Shown here in pieces: positions 1-5,760 of a DNA stretch of 5,878 nt. The notes below the pieces were generated by a model. That model made no database searches and was not told where the DNA came from. It saw only the letters and a program-made list of their open reading frames with translations. Both the position numbers and the translations under genes were made by a program. Origin of the DNA: Patescibacteria group bacterium (GTDB lineage: Bacteria > Patescibacteriota > Patescibacteriia > UBA2169). The stretch lies in NCBI GenBank assembly GCA_018830465.1, contig JAHJSI010000055.1, positions 1 through 5,878 of the forward strand. The letters are read 5' to 3'. The first letter of the stretch is position 1; the number at the start of each line of letters is the position of its first letter.

Positions 1-668
1 ATCGTTGCCCAGGAAACCTTGAATTTTCGGCGGGCAGGGTTTTCGCCTGCCTTCATGCTACTCATGCCAACATTCTCGCTTCCAGACGCTCCACGCCACC
101 TCGCGGTGTACGCTTCAGCGCGACTGGAATGCTCCTCTACCGGCCAGTGCGAAGCACTGGCCTCGTATCTTCGGTATATGGTTTAGCCCCGTTAAATTTT
201 CGGCACGAAAGGACTGGACTAGTGAGCTATTACGCTTTCTTTAAAGGATGGCTGCTTCTAAGCCAACCTCCTAGTTGTATGAGTCCTAACACCACCTTTA
301 CCACTTAACCATAATTTGGGGACCTTAGATGACGATCTGGGCTGTATCCCTTTTGACCAATGGAGCTTCGCCCCCATGGTCTGACTTGTTTGCTGAAAAC
401 CGCGGTATTCGGAGTTTGGTTAGGATAAGTAGACAAAGTCACCTCATCCCATTCAGTGCTCTACCCCCGCGGGTATACAAACAGCTAGTCCTAAAACTAT
501 TTCGAGGAGAACCAGCTATTGCCGAGTTCGATTAGCATTTCACCCCTAACCACAGGTCATCCCCTGACGTTATACGATCAGTGGGTTCGGGCTTCCTCCG
601 CCTGTTACAGCGATATCACCCTGCCCATGGCTAGCTCACTCGGCTTCGGGTCTTATACATACTACCTT

Positions 669-708
669 GACTTTATTACACTGCCCAAAAAGGCAATGTA
701 ATAAAGTC
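669..708 (-). other. Hairpin insert within 23S rRNA (IVS-like helix extension)
   Basis: A 17-base arm (669-685) and its partner (692-708) form a near-perfect stem around a six-base loop; on the rRNA strand all pairs are Watson-Crick except one G-U. It sits between the blocks matching E. coli GAAACCGAGTCTTAACTGG and TAGACCCGAAACC, where E. coli has only about nine bases. The stem is AT-rich. It resembles the intervening sequences that RNase III removes from some 23S rRNAs, although the classical Salmonella sites are in helices 25 and 45, not here. Whether it is excised or simply an extended helix cannot be told from sequence. Confidence 0.75.
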
Positions 709-885
709 ATACGCCGGTTATGACTTGGTTTCCCTGTGCCTTCACTCCATAGGAGCTTAAGCTGCAGTATATATAAACTCGTTGGCTCATTCTTCAATAG
801 GAACACTGTCACCCACGCAAGCGCGGGCTCCAGCTCTTTGTAAGTAAACGGTTTCAGATACTATTTCATCCCCCTAAAAGGGGTG

Positions 886-922
<37 letters not shown>

Positions 923-1266
923 ATCACAAGAAGTATTTAGCTTTAGCGCATAGTCGCGCTGGATTCCCACGGAATTTCACGAGTTCCGTGGTACTTGAGA
1001 AATATTATAAGAGTGTTAACCCCTTTCGCGTACAGGACTATCACCTTCTCTGGCTCTGCTTTCCAGCAGATTCTACTAGGGAAGTTAATTTAAACTCTTT
1101 ATAAAAGTTTGCGCTTTTAAAATATAATATTCTCACAACCCCATAATCAACATATGGCCGCAAAGCCTTCCACAAAAATCCTTTTCCCCGAAGGGAATTA
1201 TCATTCTGCTTAAGTTAACTAGGTTTTAGCTCATCCGTTTTCGCTCGCCGCTACTAACGGAATAGA

Positions 1267-1317
1267 ACACGATGCTTTTACCAACCACTCATGAAAATGG
1301 CTAGTAAAAGATCGTGT
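1267..1317 (-). other. Expanded helix in 23S domain I
   Basis: ACACGAT plus CTTTTAC (1267-1281, one bulged base at 1274) pairs with GTAAAAG plus ATCGTGT (1304-1317), giving 14 base pairs. A small inner hairpin (CAT, four bases, ATG, 1290-1299) tops it. It lies between the conserved GAGGAAAAGAAA and AGTAGCGGCGAGCG segments, where E. coli has about a dozen bases. This is a lineage-specific expansion segment that folds on itself. Confidence 0.75.
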
Positions 1318-1551
1318 ATGTTTTTTTCTTTTCCTCTGGCTACTAAGATGTTTCAATTCGCCAGCTTACCGTCAATACGCCTATATATTCAACGTATGAT
1401 GCTATGGTCTTCCACCATAGCGGGTTTCCCCATTCGGACATTCCCGGATCAAAGGTTGCTTGGGACCTCACCGAGACTTTTCGCACCCTGCAACGTCCTT
1501 CATCGGCTTCTTGTGTCTAGGCATCCACCGTTTACACTTATGTGCGCAACC

Positions 1552-1656
1552 GCTTAAATAGTTAAGCAGTCACTTGCTCTGCCTGCAGCGCTATTGAATC
1601 GCTGAAGCAGATTATGTTTGATGTAATTTTACCCAGCTCCTCACATGGTGCTGGGT
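1552..1656 (-). other. Pre-23S leader with three hairpins
   Basis: This non-coding stretch precedes the mature 23S 5' end. Three inverted repeats are visible: GCTTAA/TTAAGC (1552-1557 with 1562-1567) directly at the mature end; a two-part stem of CTGC/GCAG (1579-1582, 1607-1610) and CAGCG/CGCTG (1586-1590, 1600-1604); and ACCCAGC/GCTGGGT (1631-1637, 1650-1656) with a 12-base loop. They are probably part of the rRNA precursor and could guide maturation. The usual long processing stem needs the 3' flank, which is outside the window. Confidence 0.45.
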
Positions 1657-1711
1657 TGATGCTCGTTTCCAATAATCTATCCATATGGCTAAATATGAAC
1701 GATTATCAAAT

Positions 1712-1723
1712 TGTTAAATTGCT
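1712..1723 (-). promoter_or_regulatory. BoxA-like rRNA antitermination motif
   Basis: On the minus strand this reads AGCAATTTAACA followed by ATTTGATAA. The E. coli rrn BoxA is TGCTCTTTAACA followed by ATTTATCA, so nine of twelve BoxA bases match and the following bases are also alike. BoxA in nascent rRNA recruits the NusB/S10 antitermination complex. Its position about 160 bases upstream of the mature 23S end fits a leader role and suggests that this 23S gene is transcribed with its own antitermination signal. Confidence 0.5.
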
Positions 1724-1793
1724 ATCCTTGATTTTCACAGAACAGTCGTACTAAACTATTCTCTAAAAATCAATGATTCTGTACTTTTTAAAC

Positions 1794-1815
1794 AAAAAAC
1801 CGCTAATATTAGCGG
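1794..1815 (-). terminator. Intrinsic terminator upstream of 23S, minus strand
   Basis: The perfect palindrome CCGCTAATATTAGCGG (1800-1815) folds as a six-pair stem with an ATAT loop. On the minus strand it is followed at once by six T residues, then GTTT. This is a good Rho-independent terminator for minus-strand transcription; on the plus strand the following bases (AACTCTTATTTTA) are poorer. It lies between the strong promoter at 1954-1982 and the 23S gene, so it either ends a short separate transcript or attenuates rRNA transcription. Confidence 0.7.
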
Positions 1816-1848
1816 AACTCTTATTTTATAGTAATTAAAATAATATGG

Positions 1849-1941
1849 TCATCCGCCAAGTTTTTCCTTTAATTTAGCTACTTTTTCCATATTGTTGATA
1901 ATTATGTGAATTATGTGTGCAAAACTCCTAATGTCAGCCAA
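1849..1941 (-). CDS. Possible 30-residue small protein (TTG start)
   Basis: A frame opens with TTG about six bases after the predicted transcription start and runs 30 codons to a TGA, about 33 bases before the terminator stem. The product would be hydrophobic in the middle (AHIIHIIINN) and end in a lysine-rich helix-like stretch, MEKVAKLKEKLGG. An ATG in the same frame at 1890 would give just those last 13 residues. No Shine-Dalgarno sequence lies at a proper distance from either start; a TAGGAG at about 1925-1930 is misplaced for both. I recognise no family. The case for it is its neat placement between promoter and terminator, and chance remains a good explanation. Confidence 0.2.
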   Translation of the reverse strand: MADIRSFAHIIHIIINNMEKVAKLKEKLGG

Positions 1942-1953
1942 TTTCTATATGCA

Positions 1954-1982
1954 ATTATATATCATCATGAAGTTTGTGTCAA
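1954..1982 (-). promoter_or_regulatory. Consensus sigma-70 promoter, minus strand
   Basis: On the minus strand TTGACA (1977-1982) and TATAAT (1954-1959) are separated by exactly 17 bases, a 12 of 12 match to the housekeeping consensus. The predicted start is near 1947. It points toward the 23S gene about 395 bases downstream, with the terminator at 1794-1815 and the BoxA-like motif in between. Such strength is what one expects for stable RNA. It lies back to back with the weaker plus-strand candidate promoter for the tRNA. Confidence 0.75.
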
Positions 1983-1985
1983 ATA

Positions 1986-2014
1986 TGGACAATACTTGTA
2001 TTTTGTAGTATTTT
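1986..2014 (+). promoter_or_regulatory. Candidate tRNA-Leu promoter
   Basis: TGGACA (1986-1991, five of six) and TATTTT (2009-2014, four of six) are 17 bases apart, predicting a start near 2021, just before the tRNA at 2025. Its -35 element is only a few bases from that of the divergent minus-strand promoter, so the two could compete for polymerase. No other plus-strand promoter is evident before the DUF4258/DUF2283 genes. Confidence 0.35.
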
Positions 2015-2024
2015 TGTAATGCGT

Positions 2025-2109
2025 GCCGGAGTGGCGAAATTGGCATACGCGCCAGGTTTAGGACCTGGTGCCGCAAGGCGTGGAGGTTCGAGTCCTCTCT
2101 CCGGCACCA
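2025..2109 (+). tRNA. tRNA-Leu (anticodon UAG)
   Basis: All parts are visible. The acceptor stem is GCCGGAG (2025-2031) with CTCCGGC (2099-2105), followed by discriminator A and an encoded CCA (2107-2109). The D stem is GCG/CGC. The anticodon stem is CCAGG/CCTGG (2052-2056, 2064-2068) around loop TTTAGGA, with anticodon TAG at 2059-2061. The long variable arm GCC-GCAA-GGC is typical of class II tRNAs, and the T loop is TTCGAGT. It decodes CUN leucine codons, mainly CUA. The encoded CCA is immediately part of a downstream inverted repeat (2107-2140). Confidence 0.97.
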
Positions 2110-2140
2110 CCCTACGCTCTGAGCACAGAGCTTTGGGTGG
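2107..2140 (+). repeat. Hairpin fused to the tRNA 3' end
   Basis: CCACCC (2107-2112) pairs with GGGTGG (2135-2140), and inside it GCTCTG (2116-2121) pairs with CAGAGC (2126-2131) around loop AGCA, with a three-by-three internal loop between the two stems. The first three bases are the tRNA's own CCA tail. No T tract follows, so it is not a standard terminator. It could be a processing signal or a palindromic repeat copied next to the tRNA. It lies between the tRNA and the DUF4258 start codon. Confidence 0.6.
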
Positions 2141-2159
2141 CAGGCCAAATAAAGACAAA

Positions 2160-2414
2160 ATGATTTATTTTACAAAACACGCAAAAAATAAATTTTTAGT
2201 TTTAGAAAAGCACAATATTTATATTTCTGAAAAACAAGTCAAAGAAGCTATAGAAAATCCAGATGATATTGATCATTCGCGCATGCCGCTACTTATAGCG
2301 CAGTCGCAAATTGACAGTAATCATGTGTTAAGAGTAGTATATAAACAGAAAGATAAAGATATCAAAGTAATAACTTTTTATCCGGGAAGGATAAAACAAT
2401 ATGGAATCAGCTAA
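2160..2414 (+). CDS. DUF4258 protein, toxin-like
   Basis: This 84-residue protein fits the DUF4258 family (RelE/BrnT-like small basic proteins). It starts with the characteristic FTKHAKNK segment (residues 4-11, conserved His7), continues with a helical ISEKQVKEAIENPD stretch (22-35), and ends with the strand pair HVLRVVYKQ (55-63) and IKVITFYPG (68-76). The family is commonly regarded as the toxin partner of DUF2283 proteins, and here a DUF2283 gene overlaps its 3' end by 14 bases. The chosen ATG at 2160 is the first start after the tRNA; the frame stays open further upstream only because it reads through the tRNA. The ribosome site is weak (AAAG about six bases upstream). No own promoter is visible in the 50-base gap after the tRNA, so it may depend on tRNA readthrough. 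Toxicity and RNA cleavage are inferred from the family, not shown. Confidence 0.85.
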   Translation: MIYFTKHAKNKFLVLEKHNIYISEKQVKEAIENPDDIDHSRMPLLIAQSQIDSNHVLRVVYKQKDKDIKVITFYPGRIKQYGIS

Positions 2415-2619
2415 TAAAAAAATAAATTTTTCTTATGAGCCAGAAGCAGATGTGATTTCTTGGGAGCTTTCAGATAGGCCGATTGTGGACGCGAAAGAAG
2501 TTGACAATATAATTATCCATTTTGCGCAAGATAATACGCCCGTGCTTGTAGAAATTTTAGAAGCAAGCAAATTCCTTACACACGCAAACAACATGCGCGA
2601 ACACGCACTTGCTGCATAA
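2401..2619 (+). CDS. DUF2283 protein, antitoxin-like
   Basis: This 72-residue protein has the DUF2283 signature: a YEPEADVISWELSD stretch (residues 12-25), then PIVDAKEVDNIIIHF (27-41), then VLVEILEASKFL (48-59). The match to the family pattern Y-x-x-E-A-D-V-L ... D-A-S-K is clear. The start at 2401 is supported by an AAGGA Shine-Dalgarno (2387-2391) nine bases upstream, inside the end of the DUF4258 gene. The 14-base overlap implies coupled translation, usual for toxin-antitoxin pairs, although here the toxin-like gene comes first. The C-terminal tail (residues 60-72) is short and alanine/histidine-containing. It likely binds and neutralises the DUF4258 protein and may autoregulate; no operator is visible. 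It is followed after 15 bases by the large surface-protein gene. Confidence 0.88.
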   Translation: MESANKKINFSYEPEADVISWELSDRPIVDAKEVDNIIIHFAQDNTPVLVEILEASKFLTHANNMREHALAA

Positions 2620-2634
2620 TAAAATTGAGCTCAT

Positions 2635-5256
2635 ATGGAGGCAAAAACAAAAACAAAAATTTTCAATGCCACATTTATAATTGTGGCTTTTTTTGTTTTT
2701 GCCCTACAAACAAACGCAGCTTCAACAGACATAATCTTCACAGAAATAATGTACAGTTTAGAAGGGACTGATAGTAATCGTGAATGGATTGAAATCTATA
2801 ATAACGGAACAGATGCGGTCTCTATCGTAGATGGAGCTGGAGATAACTCTTGGTGGTTCAATGATGGCTCAAACCACGGCATCTCGCTCGCACAGGGGAA
2901 CTTAATAATTCCGGCGGGCGGTTTTGCGATTCTCGCAGACGATGCGGAAACATTTTTAATTGATTACCCTGATTTTGCCGGAACTATTATTAAGACAATA
3001 ATGTCGCTTAAAAATACAGAGGATACGATTTTGCTCTCTGCTGATAACCGACAAACTTTCTTTGGTGAAATAACATACCAAAATACATGGGGCGCAAACG
3101 GCGACGGCAACTCTTTGCAACTATCTGGAAACAATTGGATTGCCGCGACTCCGACGCCAGGACAAGCCACAAGCGCGAAACCACAAGAAGAACCAGAACA
3201 AGAATCTTCACCAAGCACTTCCACGCCAACAACTTCCGAATCTTCCAGCACATCTGACAGCACGAGCACTGTATCTACGGGCGATCCGACAAAAGTCAAA
3301 ATCACGGAAATTTTTCCAAACCCAGAAGGAAGCGAAGAAGCTGAATTTATTGAACTCTGGAATAATCAAGACAAATCAATATCTCTTAATGGATGGAAGC
3401 TGTCAGATATATCTAAAGTTGTCACACTCAAAGACATAATACTTGTGCCAGGAGAATACAAAGCAATATATCGGACTACCACAAAAATCGCGCTTAATAA
3501 TTCTTCAGAAACAGTTTATCTTTATGATAACAACGGCAATCTGATTGATGAAATCTCATACGCGTCCACAATTGAAGGATATAGTTTGTCGTATGACATT
3601 AGACAAGATGAATTTTTTTGGTCATCAACAAAAACTCCTTCCAAAGCAAATGAATTCACGACTCCAAATAATCCTCCAGAAGCTGTGATTACTTTTTCAA
3701 ACAATCCAGTGGCCCCAAAAGAAACATTCACAATATTTGGAACTGATTCAACTGATCCTGATGATGATTCTCTTTCTTATTTTTGGGAAATTGGAAAAAA
3801 CTTTCAAGCATCTGGAAAATCATTTAAATATTCTTTTGGTGATCTAGGAAAACATCTTATTAAACTAACCTTGAGTGATAAATATCATGAAATTATTACA
3901 ACAGCTGAAATTGACGTTGTTGACGCTGTTGATGTTGTTTATATGCGAAGCCAAAAATCTGATACCACAGCTCCCGCGTCCAGCCAAACTCCACGGACAA
4001 CAAACACAGCAACACAAGAAGCAGAAACAGACGGTCAAATATATATCACAGAAATTTTTCCAAACCCAGAAGGCAGTGATGATGCTGAATATATCAAATT
4101 ATATAATCCAAATAATTTTGATGTGATTTTAGATAATTGGATAATTGATGACCAGGACGGCGGGAGCAAGCCGCACACTATTCAAGACCGCGCTATTAAA
4201 TCACAAGATTATCTTGTTTTAGGAAAAGAAGAAACTAAGCTCACGCTTAATAATACTTCTGACGAAGTTCGGTTATTTAACAAGCAAGAAGAATTAATTG
4301 ATTCTGTGCTGTATGATGATGTGCAAGAAAATCAGACATACCAAAAAACAGATGAAGGACTTTGGTTTTGGTCTGGTGAAATGCCCCAGCAAACGCCAGA
4401 TTACGAAATTCTTGATTATAACGCGTCTGATTATCAGGCATTTGCGCCTGACATAGTTGATATTGATCTGACTAATATCCGCGAGCTTGAATTAGGAACA
4501 GAAGTTCGCGTGCAAGGCACTGTCGCGGTTGAGCCAGGCGTTCTTGGAAAAACTTACTTTTACATCACAGGTTCTCCTGGAATTCAGGTATATTTTTATA
4601 AAAAGGATTGGCCTTATCTTGCGATTGGAGATGTGATTGGAGTTATTGGAGAACTTTCTGAATCTAATAATGAAACACGGCTCAAGATTGCGAACAAAGA
4701 AGATATTGTGCCTCTTTATGAATCAGATCCACCTACTGCGCTAGAAACGCAAACAGGCGAAATTGGAGAAGAGCTTGAAGGCGCGCTTATACAAATCCAA
4801 GGCGAACTCGTGGAAAAAAAAGGCACAAGCTGGTTTATTGATGATGGGTCAGGCGAAGCAAAAATCACTTTCCAGCCGTCAACTAACATAAAAAAGCCAT
4901 CCGCGAAAGACGGGGACTGGATAAATGTTGTCGGCCTTGTGAGTGAGACAAGAAGTGGTTATCGCGTGCTCCCAAGATATCAGGAAGATATTAATATTAT
5001 TAATTTGGATGAGATGCCTGATGAAGAGGCGGGCCGAGCGCTTGGCGTAAGCATATCAGGCGCGCAGCCGCAGATTTCAGATGATGGGGTTCAGCGCTTT
5101 AGAATCGCTGAAAATAACAAGCCGCAAAAAATCTTCATATATCTGCTGACTACATCAAGCGCGCTTATTATCCTGCTTATATCTTTGATAGTAAAATTCC
5201 GTGTTGAAACAAAAAAGCGCATTAAAGCGCTTGAGGAAAAAACAAAAAAACATTAA
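2635..5256 (+). CDS. Membrane-anchored lamin-tail / PKD / OB-fold surface protein
   Basis: This 873-residue protein has a clear export architecture. A signal peptide (residues 1-28) has a KTKTK start, a FIIVAFFVFAL core and likely cleavage near TNA-A. Lamin-tail domain 1 covers about 31-178 (TEIMY ... REWIEIYN ... PAGGFAILADD). A Ser/Thr/Pro/Glu linker follows at 181-218. Lamin-tail domain 2 is at about 219-340 (TEIFPNPEGSEEAEFIEL ... LNGWKLSD). A PKD-like domain is at about 347-430 (GTDSTDPDDDSLSYFWEIG). After a second linker, lamin-tail domain 3 spans about 468-590. Two OB-fold-like domains occupy about 613-692 (VRVQGTV ... GIQVYF ... GDVIGVIGEL) and 705-790. A single membrane helix (832-854) and a basic tail close it. 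The body should lie outside the cell, anchored by the C terminus. The OB part resembles the accessory OB folds of YhcR-type extracellular nucleases, but I see no nuclease domain. Adhesion or polymer binding is a guess. The start has only a weak GAG ribosome site. Confidence 0.9.
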   Translation: MEAKTKTKIFNATFIIVAFFVFALQTNAASTDIIFTEIMYSLEGTDSNREWIEIYNNGTDAVSIVDGAGDNSWWFNDGSNHGISLAQGNLIIPAGGFAILADDAETFLIDYPDFAGTIIKTIMSLKNTEDTILLSADNRQTFFGEITYQNTWGANGDGNSLQLSGNNWIAATPTPGQATSAKPQEEPEQESSPSTSTPTTSESSSTSDSTSTVSTGDPTKVKITEIFPNPEGSEEAEFIELWNNQDKSISLNGWKLSDISKVVTLKDIILVPGEYKAIYRTTTKIALNNSSETVYLYDNNGNLIDEISYASTIEGYSLSYDIRQDEFFWSSTKTPSKANEFTTPNNPPEAVITFSNNPVAPKETFTIFGTDSTDPDDDSLSYFWEIGKNFQASGKSFKYSFGDLGKHLIKLTLSDKYHEIITTAEIDVVDAVDVVYMRSQKSDTTAPASSQTPRTTNTATQEAETDGQIYITEIFPNPEGSDDAEYIKLYNPNNFDVILDNWIIDDQDGGSKPHTIQDRAIKSQDYLVLGKEETKLTLNNTSDEVRLFNKQEELIDSVLYDDVQENQTYQKTDEGLWFWSGEMPQQTPDYEILDYNASDYQAFAPDIVDIDLTNIRELELGTEVRVQGTVAVEPGVLGKTYFYITGSPGIQVYFYKKDWPYLAIGDVIGVIGELSESNNETRLKIANKEDIVPLYESDPPTALETQTGEIGEELEGALIQIQGELVEKKGTSWFIDDGSGEAKITFQPSTNIKKPSAKDGDWINVVGLVSETRSGYRVLPRYQEDINIINLDEMPDEEAGRALGVSISGAQPQISDDGVQRFRIAENNKPQKIFIYLLTTSSALIILLISLIVKFRVETKKRIKALEEKTKKH
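3307..3329 (+). repeat. Internal repeat, copy 1 (lamin-tail domain 2)
   Basis: These 23 bases are identical to 4051-4073, 744 bases further on. They encode the start of lamin-tail domain 2, TEIFPNPEG. Beyond them the two domains stay similar in protein (SEEAEFIEL against SDDAEYIKL) but diverge in DNA. This points to domain duplication within the gene, or to gene conversion keeping this segment alike. Confidence 0.9.
4051..4073 (+). repeat. Internal repeat, copy 2 (lamin-tail domain 3)
   Basis: This is the second copy of the 23-base identity, at the start of lamin-tail domain 3. Domain 1 has the related but clearly older form TEIMYSLEG, so domains 2 and 3 appear to be the most recent duplicates. 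Confidence 0.9.
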
Positions 5257-5258
5257 AT

Positions 5259-5729
5259 TTACAACTCTATATTATGGAATACCGCGAACTCGCGAAGAAC
5301 TTCTGTTTCCAAAGCAAATCTGGCTATGCCATCTGTAATTGTAATAATAATAGGTATAAGCATAAGCATTAATACTGTTAAGAATATTTTTTGCGGCTTT
5401 TTGTATTTGCCGCGCCAAATTTTTGGCAAAAGAAATATCGCATACCAAGACGTAAAAACAGGCACCATTACTGTTAATTCAAATATTACCGCCCAAAGCG
5501 CGAATTCAAGCCCTAAAAGCCGGGCTGATGTCATTATTGAAAAAAATACGAATTTTAATGCTACCCAAATATTTCCAATATAAAACAGGACAAGATAGGT
5601 TGCTGCCACTAAAAAATGCACTGATAGCGCGGTTTGCCAACGTGCTTGGAAATAGAATTTCCAGATTGATTCTTTCTTCTCGTCGTCCATAGCTTTAGCG
5701 AAGGAGGATTCATCCTTTCCTTCTGACAT
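5259..5729 (-). CDS. Small integral membrane protein of unknown function
   Basis: The 156 residues contain three or four membrane-spanning segments: about 34-52 (ALSVHFLVAATYLVLFY), possibly 54-67, 74-101 (FALWAVIFELTVMVPVF) and 114-132 (KIFLTVLMLMLIPIIITI). A basic loop, KIWRGKYKKPQK (103-114), is probably cytoplasmic by the positive-inside rule. I do not recognise the family. The first 20 residues are hydrophilic and contain SSFAKAMDDEKK, which looks unlike the rest and may be an inserted repeat. The ATG at 5729 is only eight bases from a -10 box and has no Shine-Dalgarno, so the mRNA may be leaderless; the in-frame ATG for residue 14 (MDDEKK) is the alternative. The gene converges with the lamin-tail gene, with two bases between the stop codons. 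Confidence 0.75.
   Translation of the reverse strand: MSEGKDESSFAKAMDDEKKESIWKFYFQARWQTALSVHFLVAATYLVLFYIGNIWVALKFVFFSIMTSARLLGLEFALWAVIFELTVMVPVFTSWYAIFLLPKIWRGKYKKPQKIFLTVLMLMLIPIIITITDGIARFALETEVLREFAVFHNIEL
5673..5723 (-). repeat. Possible dispersed repeat inside the N-terminal coding region
   Basis: This stretch encodes residues 3-19, including SSFAKAMDDEKK. Its first half contains an imperfect inverted repeat: GAAGGA plus GGAT (5700-5709) against ATCC and TCCTTC (5712-5723). Very similar SSFAKA-acidic-DK peptides occur, as far as I remember, at the termini of many unrelated proteins in Patescibacteria genomes, much like palindromic elements that insert into Rickettsia genes. The memory is imprecise and needs a search. 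The composition is clearly different from the membrane core. Confidence 0.4.
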
Positions 5730-5737
5730 ATGAATAT

Positions 5738-5746
5738 ATTATATCA
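5738..5746 (-). promoter_or_regulatory. Extended -10 promoter of the membrane-protein gene
   Basis: On the minus strand this reads TGATATAAT, an exact extended -10 (TGnTATAAT). No -35 of note lies 17 bases upstream (only a T run), as is usual for extended -10 promoters. The predicted start is at about 5730-5731, one or two bases before the ATG at 5729, implying a leaderless or nearly leaderless transcript. Confidence 0.6.
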
Positions 5747-5760
5747 TATTTTAAAAAATA

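Larger units (their letters stand above)
1794..1947 (-). ncRNA. Predicted short transcript of about 150 nt
   Basis: The best promoter in the window (1954-1982) predicts a start near 1947, and the first good terminator on that strand ends near 1794. The pair defines a self-contained unit of about 150 bases. It matches no RNA family I recognise, and contains neither an SRP-type GGAAGGAAGCAGCC motif nor an obvious 6S fold. It holds a 30-codon frame (1849-1941). It could be a small RNA, a small-protein mRNA, or the attenuated first part of a long 23S leader. Its existence rests on the promoter and terminator alone. Confidence 0.35.

Noticed and set aside
1552..2024. 16S, 5S or spacer tRNA remnants in the leader region
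   Set aside because: No conserved rRNA block or tRNA fold is seen in this stretch on either strand.
1945..2148. Minus-strand frame of 67 codons
   Set aside because: Most of it is the antisense of the tRNA-Leu; the peptide is the well-known kind of spurious translation of a leucine tRNA.
1974..2159. Upstream extension of the DUF4258 frame
   Set aside because: It reads through the whole tRNA-Leu gene; the DUF4258 family pattern starts at the ATG at 2160.
2964..4126. Alternative frames within the lamin-tail gene on both strands
   Set aside because: They are shadows of the 873-codon gene, whose frame alone shows domains and a signal peptide.
2635..5256. UGA recoded as glycine (Gracilibacteria code)
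   Set aside because: No in-frame TGA occurs in 873 codons and glycine is encoded by ordinary GGN codons, so the standard bacterial code is sufficient.
5326..5583. Plus-strand 85-codon frame opposite the membrane protein
   Set aside because: It has low-complexity composition and no family features; the minus-strand frame has clear membrane segments, a promoter and full length.
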